Shown here one piece after another: positions 24,528-31,471 of a stretch of 64,000 nucleotides of DNA. The DNA is taken from positions 85,022 through 149,021 of the forward strand of contig SCRD01000025.1 of the NCBI GenBank assembly GCA_004298155.1. Reading direction: 5' to 3'. The notes beneath the pieces are model-generated. The model searched no databases. It was given only the letters and a program-made list of their open reading frames with translations, and was not told where the DNA came from. The translations under genes were made by a program, and so were the position numbers. Numbering within the stretch: position 1 is the first letter of the stretch; each line of letters begins with the position of its first letter. This DNA comes from Acidobacteriota bacterium (GTDB lineage: Bacteria > Acidobacteriota > Terriglobia > UBA7540).

Positions 24528-25403
24528 ATGATGGCCACAAACAACGCAGCAGAACTTTTGATACGGATCTCCGCTGATCCTTCGCAGGCGGAGTCGAGCA
24601 TCCAGGCTTTCCGCTCGAACTTCAACGGCAGCCTCGGCGGCATGAGCTCCGATCTCATGCAGTGGTCGAGCCGCGGGGCATCGAGCTTCGGCAGCGTGCA
24701 AAAATCATTGCAGGGGCTGACCGGCAATTTCGGCCTGAGTCTCAACAGCCTGAATGCGTCACTAAAACAGAACCGGCTGGCCGTCGGGCAGTGGGGAACC
24801 GGCGTTAACAGCACATTTTCAAGCGCCCTGAGCGCCTCGAATGCTCTTGGAACCAGTTTGCTGGGAAGCTTCAGGCTGTTTGATTCGGCGCTGGTGCGGA
24901 ATTCCGGCAACGCGAACGTCTGGCAGAAAAGCATCGGCCAGGCTTTCGAAAAGGCGGCGCTCGCTTCCATCGGCGCCATTGCCAAAGAGGCAGTGGTGAG
25001 GGCGATTTATTCAACGGCGCTCGGCTTCTACCTGCTGGCGGTGGGTGACTTTGCTGGCGCAGGCCAGGCGTTTGAAGCAGCAGCAGTTTTCGGCGCGGTG
25101 GGAGGGGCCGCAGGGCTGGCCGCCAAGGCGCTCAGCGGAGGAGTTTCCGGGCCAGGCGGCGGTCAGAAGGCATCATCGGGCAATCATGCGACGGGCGGCA
25201 AGTCTTCTACAACGCGAGCAGGGGCCAGCGCGCAGAGTTCTGGCGAGAAGCAGCAGACGGTCCAGGTGATCTTCCAGGGGCCGGTCTATGGCGGCCAGGC
25301 GGGCGTAGACGAACTGGTGCGGCACATCTCAAAAGCCGTGATGGAACGCGATGTGAACCTGGTTGCGTATACCGTGGTCCGGCAGCCGGCGACGCGCGCA
25401 TGA
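24528..25403 (+). CDS. Short tape measure / tail length protein
   Basis: The 291-residue protein directly follows the chaperones, where the tape measure is always encoded. It is low in Cys, rich in Ala/Ser/Gly/Asn and helical, with a hydrophobic Ala/Gly segment at about 165-205 (GFYLLAVGDFAGAGQAFEAA). The C-terminus (QTVQVIFQGPVYGG, DELVRHISKAVMERDVNLVA) resembles the ends of tape measure proteins. At about 0.15 nm per residue it would set a tail near 44 nm, much shorter than in B3-type phages and similar to gene transfer agents. It is possible that only a tape-measure C-terminal half is kept. Confidence 0.55.
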   Translation: MMATNNAAELLIRISADPSQAESSIQAFRSNFNGSLGGMSSDLMQWSSRGASSFGSVQKSLQGLTGNFGLSLNSLNASLKQNRLAVGQWGTGVNSTFSSALSASNALGTSLLGSFRLFDSALVRNSGNANVWQKSIGQAFEKAALASIGAIAKEAVVRAIYSTALGFYLLAVGDFAGAGQAFEAAAVFGAVGGAAGLAAKALSGGVSGPGGGQKASSGNHATGGKSSTTRAGASAQSSGEKQQTVQVIFQGPVYGGQAGVDELVRHISKAVMERDVNLVAYTVVRQPATRA

Positions 25404-25503
25404 GAAGGAACCCAACGGGTGGCATGTGGCAGGCAGCATGTAGGCCCGCATGCCATGTGCCGCGTACCACCTGTCACATGCCACATCGGGGAGGGAGAAC
25501 GAA
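25404..25503. repeat. Self-complementary GGTGGCATGTGGCA repeat
   Basis: GGTGGCATGTGGCAGGCAGC (25419-25438) is answered by ACCACCTGTCACATGCCACA (25467-25486). A GGGAGGGAG ribosome site for the next gene follows. Confidence 0.65.
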
Positions 25504-25890
25504 GTGAGCTATCCGAAAATTGTTTACACGCCCACAGGCGGGGCGGAGCAGACCCTGAATTTTACTTCGGCGCCGCGGCAGCAGCCGGGCTATTCAAAGG
25601 GGGCCGTCCGGCATGACAACATCTCGACGGCGGGCATCCGCGAATCCGTGCTGGAGCGCGTCGACGCCTTCCTGGAAATCAACGTTGATTACATTCAGGC
25701 CGGTAACGACCTGGCGGGCTGGTCAGCTTTTCTGGACTTCGCGCTCACGGGCGCGCCCTTCGCGTATTTCCCGGATGCTTCGCAGCCTGCAGTTATCAAC
25801 TGCCTTTTGGAAGATACCGGAGAGACCGTTGGGTACATGTCGCCTGGCATTTACAGCGTGAAGGTGAAATTCCGTCAGCAGGTGTTATGA
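25504..25890 (+). CDS. Phage tail protein, distal-tail-like
   Basis: The GTG at 25504 follows GGGAGGGAG and gives 128 residues. The sequence (KIVYTPTGGAEQTLNFTSAP, then ERVDAFLEINVDYI, WSAFLDFALTGAPFAYFPD, GIYSVKVKFRQQVL) is compact and beta-rich, a pattern seen in small tail-tip proteins between tape measure and hub. It probably joins the tube to the hub as a distal tail protein. No catalytic motif is seen. Confidence 0.5.
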   Translation: MSYPKIVYTPTGGAEQTLNFTSAPRQQPGYSKGAVRHDNISTAGIRESVLERVDAFLEINVDYIQAGNDLAGWSAFLDFALTGAPFAYFPDASQPAVINCLLEDTGETVGYMSPGIYSVKVKFRQQVL

Positions 25891-25932
25891 GCGCTGACGA
25901 TAGATGAATTCCTTTGAGGATGGTGCAACCGA

Positions 25933-26115
25933 ATGCCGGTGATTACGAACCCGAGTTTTGACCTGAACAACACGGCGCTTTTCAAGCAGCCGCTCTACGT
26001 GGCGCAAATTGAAGGAATCATGGACGTGTTGACGACCTTCCGGCCGGAAGACATGAACGTGGGACACACCGGCTACGGCATGAATGGGTACGGGACCACC
26101 GGGTACGGGTACTGA
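25933..26115 (+). CDS. Small Gly/Tyr-tailed protein of the tail-tip region
   Basis: This 60-residue ORF lies between two tail-tip genes in the same direction, with a GAGGATG ribosome-like site ten bases upstream. The first half (TNPSFDLNNTALFKQPLYVA) is ordinary; the last 18 residues are a Gly/Tyr/Asn repeat (GHTGYGMNGYGTTGYGY). No family is recognised. Tight packing between neighbours supports it being a real gene; the function is unknown. Confidence 0.5.
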   Translation: MPVITNPSFDLNNTALFKQPLYVAQIEGIMDVLTTFRPEDMNVGHTGYGMNGYGTTGYGY

Positions 26116-26138
26116 AATCAAGTGCAAGGAGCGAAGGG

Positions 26139-29100
26139 ATGGCGGAAGTCAGTGATTATTATTCCGGGGACCTTGCGGCGGCGCTGAGCGGGGAACTCGC
26201 GTGGATCGAGGGCCAGATCAACGCCAACGTCTCGCCGTTTGCGGGTATTGCGCTTACAACTGAGACCAGTGCTCCTTTTGTAGAGGGCGCTGTAGACGCG
26301 GTGAAGAATTCTTTCTCGAGTCTTGCGCAGACCTCCGTGCCCAATATCGTCCTTGATCCCATCGCCGGCCTCACCTCGGACGGCCAGGCCGGCCCTGACG
26401 GCTTTCCGGTTAACTATTCGCCCATTCCTTTGCTTTCGGGCAACCTGCTTATCAACCTTTTCACGCTCGGCACCGCCAGCAATGTCAACGGCCGGGTGCT
26501 GAATCTGGCCCAGCCCGCGTCATCCTACCGTGTGGACGTCTATTCTTTCACCGACAGCTTTCATTATCAGGGTTCGGCAACAATTGCCTCCGGCGGCACG
26601 TGGACACAACCGTTCGTGCAGCCAGGAACTGTGATCGCCTTCCTGATGGATGCCGGCGCGCCGCAGCCGGCCGCAGGCTCTTCCACGCCATCGGTCGCGG
26701 GCTGGATTGCCCATTCCAATACCGGCGTGGGGAAGAAGCTTAAGGATTATTTCGCCCGCGTTACCGTCAAGACTTACCTCGAGTCTGTGGTGGAAGACAA
26801 CATTCCCATCATCGTTCAGGACTCGACGCACGCGCGGTTTGGGACGAGCCTGGCGATTGGTTCGGGCACGCTGGTGGCCCACGTGTTCTACAACGATCCA
26901 TCACTGGGCCCCGTCGACCTTTATTCGACGTTACAAAGCCCTGCCGCCTATCCGGACCTTCCACGCGAGGTTGAGGTCCCACCCAGTGACCCGGACTTCT
27001 TCACCGCGGCGCAACTGACCAGCTCGAATCTGCCAGCCGTCCAGAACCGCTGCTGGATATACAGTGCAGCGCTGGCCATCATCAGTTTTTCCGTAGGAGG
27101 CCTGTGGGACGCCGCCGCGCGCATCATCACTCAGCTCAACGCCCTCCTCGAAAGTTCTGGCTATCTGCCGGCCATCATCCTCGAAGACGCCCAGGATGGG
27201 ACAACCTCGCGGTGGTCACTCCAGTCGGGCGCAGGGTCAGTGGCCAATGCTCTGGATACAGCCGAGCCTCCGTCCGAATCCGGCGGCTCGAGGGTCATCT
27301 TTTTCACGGCCACCAGTGCTCCAGCGAGCTGGATCTTTACCGGAGTCGGATTGCCGGATGTTATCGATTCACTCATCGAGTGGCGATTTAAGACCAATGT
27401 GAATTTCAAATTCACCGTGGGGCTGGCAAGTTCCGGCGGGCGAGTGACGTCTTTCCGTCTGGTTTCATCCGGAACTGCCGGGTATGATGCTGTGACGAAA
27501 ACGGTGACGGCGGTATTGCCGCTCCGACTCAATGCCTGGCAAACCTATCTTGCCGACCTGAACGCCCGGATCGGCCAGTACATGAGTGGCGAGACTGTTA
27601 CTTCGATCACTTCATTCGCGGTTGAACTCGAATCCACCGGTATCCTTAGCCTGGATGACCTTTCGGCAGGCGCTCCCAAGCCTGCGGGATCCCTCAGTGT
27701 TTCCTATGACGTTTACAACGGCCAGGCCGATCAGGCAACTATCCGGGCCGGCGCTTTGGCCTGGGTCGCCTACGCCTATGGCACCTATATGGAACGGACG
27801 GGAGACTACGAGCGCGCCGCAACCGGACTTGAGAGCATGCTCGATCTCCTCTTCTTCCTGCAATCCGCGGCCACGGATGCGCGACAGAACCTGATCACGG
27901 CCGGCTGGGGAATCTACCAGGATCCCGGCTATCAGTTCGTGCCGGGGCAGATTTCAAGCGTCTACACCGACGACAACTTTGTCTGCTGGTTTGCTTTTGA
28001 TAAGGCGGCGCGCGTGCTGCCGGCAGCGGCGCAGACTTTGCTCGCGGAAGGATTGATCACGCAGGCTGAGTCGGCGCAGATCAGCGCGGCAGCAGGCAAC
28101 GCGTCCACCAAAGCATCCCAAATCAGGTCTGCGATTTTGAACCAGATGTGGATTCCGGCATCGGGAAATGTGAACGGGCATTTCGCGCGCGGAGCTTCGA
28201 GTTCAGGCCTGGACACATCGCTTGCGCTGGGCTCGGCGAGCTCGTGGGCCGCGTTGTTCTGCCACGAAATCGGCGATGACGCGAGGGCCGTCGAATGCCT
28301 GGAATTTGCCTTTGAAACCTTCTTCCTCCGCAACCAGCAGATTGTTGCCAGCGCCGTCGCCAATTCGTACAACCAGGCCTACTTGCAGCTGACGCCCTTT
28401 GATGGGTTCAAGCCCTGCGCAGACTCAACGGGCGGTTACTCAGGCTCCCCCATGTCGGTCTCAATGGAAGGAACGATGGCGATCCTGGCCGGGTTGCTGC
28501 GCCTGAGTGATAACACCGCCCTGGAAACTTACTTCAGCGCAAACTATGCGGGCGGCCTGCCTTCCTTTATCGGGCGGCTGGTCGAAAGTATGAACATTGT
28601 TGCTCGCGGCACCGGTTCGGACGGGCTGTTGGCTTATTCCCTGGCGGCGAGGGCGCTACCTTGGGAGATTGCGGTCCGCAAGACAGTATCCTCGACTGCC
28701 TGGTTCTGGCTGACGGCGCTGCGCAATGATATTCTGCTGTCCTCGTCTTCGGCTGACCTCGGCCGGCACCCTTGCCTGAAAGTCCCGCAGGGAGTTCACC
28801 AAAGCATCCAACAGTTGCAGGGGCAGAGCTCGATTGGCGCCCTCGAGATCGACGCCATCGACAGCAACGGATTCATGACCGCGCTTGCGAGCCGCGGCAA
28901 GCTCGTCGGCCGCCGGTTGGTTCTCAGCGTAGGTTACCCGGGCATGAACTCCTCCGACTTTGTAACCGTTGCCACCCAGGAGATTGAAGGAATCGAAGTG
29001 CTTCCTTCAGGCGGCGGGTATCGCCTCGACTGCCATGACCTGAATCGCTACGCCAAATCACAAATCTTTACCGTGGGTGACGACGGGGCTGCTGTCTCGA

Positions 29101-30116
29101 ACCAGCATCCGCGAAGGCTGCTGGCCAATCCCATGGACCTGGTCCTGATGGTTATGCAGAATGAGCTGGGGCTTGGGCAATCGTCGCTGGTGGACCCTGC
29201 AGCATGGAAATTCTACGATCCCGCGAAGTGGGACTCCACAAACACCACGAACCCTACACTGATCACTCCCAACCCCTACCTTGAAGTGGACCAGGTGCTG
29301 TTTTATCGCAATGGTATCTTTGCAGGATACCTTTTTGATTTTGAATTCAAACAGCCGGTTGAAGCCAAACAGTTTCTGGAATTCGAAATATTTCACCCTC
29401 TCGGCGGCTATGCGGTGATTCTGGCAGACGGACGCATGTCTCCGCGATTTTTTGTTCCGCCGTATTCCTTTGCGGGTCTGGCCTCGCTGAACGAGCGGAA
29501 TATCACGGCAATCCCGGGCGTAAAGCCTGAGCCGCTGATCAACCAGGTGACATTCCGAATGGACTACGACGGGAGCGGGTTCCAGACTGAACTTTTGTTT
29601 CTCTCATCTCCGTCTCTTCAGCAATTCGGTCTGGCCGGTGAAGACATTATCGAATCCAAGGGAATGAAGCTGGAGCGCGGAGGGGCCTCGCTGGCGGGCA
29701 TCACGGCTAACAGGATCTTCCATCGCTATGGCGGGATCGACCCCGTGTCCGGCTTGCCGCGCGGTGGAGCGCCCGCTCTCAGCGTGACCAGCCAGTTTAT
29801 GAATTTGACAATAGAAGCCGGTGACTTTGTTTACTTTTCCCATCCCCTGCTGCCCAACCTTGAGGCCGGGACCCGGGGAGTCTACAACCGCATCATGGAA
29901 GTGGTGGGCAAGCAGCCCAATTACACGCAGGGAAACATGGCCTATCAGTTGCTGGATACCGGCTGGATGGGAGGCAAGGTGCTCTCGCGGATCGCACCAC
30001 AGGGCACGCCCGCATGGAGCGCGGCTTCGAGCGCTGAACGCGAGCGCTACATGTTTCTTTCGCAGGAATCTAACGGGAATTATTCCGACGGCACACGGGG
30101 CAAGACAGTTTTTTAG
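26139..30116 (+). CDS. Tail hub/tip protein with embedded carbohydrate-binding-like and six-hairpin-glycosidase-like domains
   Basis: This is the largest gene of the cluster (1325 residues), with AAGGAG seven bases before the ATG. Residues 1-340 are beta-rich and unrecognised. Residues about 345-515 look like a jelly-roll carbohydrate-binding module (ILEDAQDGTTSRWSLQSG to GILSLDDLSAG). Residues about 520-865 look like an alpha/alpha-toroid glycosidase: ALAWVAYAYGTYMERTGDY, AGWGIYQDPGY, YTDDNFVCWFAFDKAARVL, SLALGSASSWAALFCHEIGD, GGYSGSPMSVSMEGTMAIL. Residues about 868-1325 are a phage tail hub (SIGALEIDAIDSNG, LVGRRLVLSVGYPG, YRLDCHDLNRYAKS). It would plug the tail tip and digest surface glycans. 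Catalytic residues cannot be fixed by eye. Confidence 0.65.
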   Translation: MAEVSDYYSGDLAAALSGELAWIEGQINANVSPFAGIALTTETSAPFVEGAVDAVKNSFSSLAQTSVPNIVLDPIAGLTSDGQAGPDGFPVNYSPIPLLSGNLLINLFTLGTASNVNGRVLNLAQPASSYRVDVYSFTDSFHYQGSATIASGGTWTQPFVQPGTVIAFLMDAGAPQPAAGSSTPSVAGWIAHSNTGVGKKLKDYFARVTVKTYLESVVEDNIPIIVQDSTHARFGTSLAIGSGTLVAHVFYNDPSLGPVDLYSTLQSPAAYPDLPREVEVPPSDPDFFTAAQLTSSNLPAVQNRCWIYSAALAIISFSVGGLWDAAARIITQLNALLESSGYLPAIILEDAQDGTTSRWSLQSGAGSVANALDTAEPPSESGGSRVIFFTATSAPASWIFTGVGLPDVIDSLIEWRFKTNVNFKFTVGLASSGGRVTSFRLVSSGTAGYDAVTKTVTAVLPLRLNAWQTYLADLNARIGQYMSGETVTSITSFAVELESTGILSLDDLSAGAPKPAGSLSVSYDVYNGQADQATIRAGALAWVAYAYGTYMERTGDYERAATGLESMLDLLFFLQSAATDARQNLITAGWGIYQDPGYQFVPGQISSVYTDDNFVCWFAFDKAARVLPAAAQTLLAEGLITQAESAQISAAAGNASTKASQIRSAILNQMWIPASGNVNGHFARGASSSGLDTSLALGSASSWAALFCHEIGDDARAVECLEFAFETFFLRNQQIVASAVANSYNQAYLQLTPFDGFKPCADSTGGYSGSPMSVSMEGTMAILAGLLRLSDNTALETYFSANYAGGLPSFIGRLVESMNIVARGTGSDGLLAYSLAARALPWEIAVRKTVSSTAWFWLTALRNDILLSSSSADLGRHPCLKVPQGVHQSIQQLQGQSSIGALEIDAIDSNGFMTALASRGKLVGRRLVLSVGYPGMNSSDFVTVATQEIEGIEVLPSGGGYRLDCHDLNRYAKSQIFTVGDDGAAVSNQHPRRLLANPMDLVLMVMQNELGLGQSSLVDPAAWKFYDPAKWDSTNTTNPTLITPNPYLEVDQVLFYRNGIFAGYLFDFEFKQPVEAKQFLEFEIFHPLGGYAVILADGRMSPRFFVPPYSFAGLASLNERNITAIPGVKPEPLINQVTFRMDYDGSGFQTELLFLSSPSLQQFGLAGEDIIESKGMKLERGGASLAGITANRIFHRYGGIDPVSGLPRGGAPALSVTSQFMNLTIEAGDFVYFSHPLLPNLEAGTRGVYNRIMEVVGKQPNYTQGNMAYQLLDTGWMGGKVLSRIAPQGTPAWSAASSAERERYMFLSQESNGNYSDGTRGKTVF

Positions 30117-30157
30117 ATCGTGTGATGGAAGGGTTCTACGATTGACGAATAAAAAGA

Positions 30158-30199
30158 TTGGACGGGCCGTTCGATGGATCGACCGGCCAACGAGTCCAA
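30158..30199. repeat. Hairpin between hub and next tail gene
   Basis: TTGGAC (30158-30163) pairs with GTCCAA (30194-30199), and the inside segments GGCCGTTCGAT and ATCGACCGGCC also pair with one mismatch. It is another member of the junction hairpins, with a different stem sequence. Confidence 0.6.
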
Positions 30200-30226
30200 C
30201 ATTCAATAAACAGGTGGAGAAAACTG

Positions 30227-30709
30227 ATGGCACAAATGACGTTCGCAACAACTCCGGGCTTTGTGGACCTTCCGGATTCGGTGCTCCAGGCAGACCAGCC
30301 GCTGACCGATTACGTTCTTACCAAGATCAACAACAACGCAAAGTTTGCAGCCGTACGGCCTGAAATTTTTTACGGTTGGTACAAGAACGGTGAGATGGTG
30401 ACGATTCCGTTGAGTCCGGTGGATGGCTATGTTTACGCCCGGCAGGAGCTGGAATACGAGGTCGCCGCGTGGTGCTCGAGATCTCCGGCCAGCGGCTCCG
30501 CAACCAACGGGGCCCTGGTCAAGCCCGTCCGCGCCAGTGTGAATGACGGGCCGGGCAGCCTGTTCCTCATGGATTTTTGGGTCGAAGAGAAAAACGAGGC
30601 CAATCCCGGACTTGTCCACTGCGACACCCACTACTGGGATGGCGGAACAGAGACGCCAACGAGCGGCGGGTTTATGAAAGTGCGAACAATCGCGACAAGA
30701 TTGTCCTAG
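30227..30709 (+). CDS. Phage tail protein of unknown function
   Basis: From the ATG at 30227 (GGTGGAG upstream) the product is 160 residues. It is beta-rich with many aromatic residues (EIFYGWYKNGEMVTIPLSPV, YARQELEYEVAAWCS, FLMDFWVEEKNEANPG, HCDTHYWDGGTETP). I do not recognise a family. It lies between the hub and the fibre-type genes, where small baseplate or fibre-attachment proteins are usual. Confidence 0.45.
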   Translation: MAQMTFATTPGFVDLPDSVLQADQPLTDYVLTKINNNAKFAAVRPEIFYGWYKNGEMVTIPLSPVDGYVYARQELEYEVAAWCSRSPASGSATNGALVKPVRASVNDGPGSLFLMDFWVEEKNEANPGLVHCDTHYWDGGTETPTSGGFMKVRTIATRLS

Positions 30710-30805
30710 CAGCCATCAGCCTCGAGCGGCCACTCCTCAAAAACAGGTTGCTGGCGGCGTAGGGCTGATACCTGATGGCTGAAAGCTGATAGCGGAGGAA
30801 TCACA
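30710..30805. repeat. Self-complementary AGCCATCAGCC repeat
   Basis: AGCAGCCATCAGCC (30710-30723) is answered by GGGCTGATACCTGATGGCTG and AAAGCTGATAGC (30762-30793). GGAGGAATCAC, the ribosome site of the next gene, follows directly. Confidence 0.65.
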
Positions 30806-31471
30806 ATGGCAGTTGTCCGAACAGTTCTACCGCGCAAGGGAATCATTGAGCCCCAGCACGGGGCCAACTACGAGACTGACCTTGACACCAACTGGCAGAT
30901 CATTGACAGCCTGCTGCAGGATGCCAACGACGTGAAGACAGCCATCCAGGCCGCTCCTACTGTGACGGCCTGGGTGTCAGACCGGGGCATTTCAGGGGTC
31001 GTCAGCGGGTTTGTGCTTTCGACTTCCGCCACGCTGGCACCCGGTCTTTCCGTGGGTGTACTTTATGCCCAGGGGCTCCGCTATGCGCCGGCCTCCGCGC
31101 CGGCGCTTTCGGCCGCTCCGGCAAGCTCCAGCAGCTACCTTTTCTATAATTCCACAGGCGGGTTCTACTACAACCTGACCGGCGCCGCCAGCACTGCCGG
31201 CGACGCCTTTATGGGGATCGTGATAACCAACTCGACTGCCGTTACTTCGGTGACGCAAGCCACGAAGATATGGGGACAACTGACCATAGTGCCGGGAGCA
31301 GTGGGCAATTTTACAGTGCCGCACCTGCTGGGCCGCGCGCCTGTGGGAGCCCTGGTTCAAATGACGTCAAGCGGGGCCATCTGGTTCCAGTCCTCGACGA
31401 TGTATGACAACACAAATCTCTATCTGGTCGCCTCAGACCCGACGGTGACCGCAAAGGTGCAGATATGGTGA
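30806..31471 (+). CDS. Tail fibre or baseplate attachment protein
   Basis: The 221-residue protein has a strong GGAGG site. The N-terminus (LPRKGIIEPQHGANYETDLD, then NWQIIDSLLQDANDVKTAI) is of the kind that anchors fibres to tail tips in siphophages. The rest is Ser/Thr/Ala/Gly-rich beta structure typical of fibres. Its stop overlaps the start of the second spike gene by seven bases, implying translational coupling and a shared particle role. The receptor is unknown. Confidence 0.55.
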   Translation: MAVVRTVLPRKGIIEPQHGANYETDLDTNWQIIDSLLQDANDVKTAIQAAPTVTAWVSDRGISGVVSGFVLSTSATLAPGLSVGVLYAQGLRYAPASAPALSAAPASSSSYLFYNSTGGFYYNLTGAASTAGDAFMGIVITNSTAVTSVTQATKIWGQLTIVPGAVGNFTVPHLLGRAPVGALVQMTSSGAIWFQSSTMYDNTNLYLVASDPTVTAKVQIW

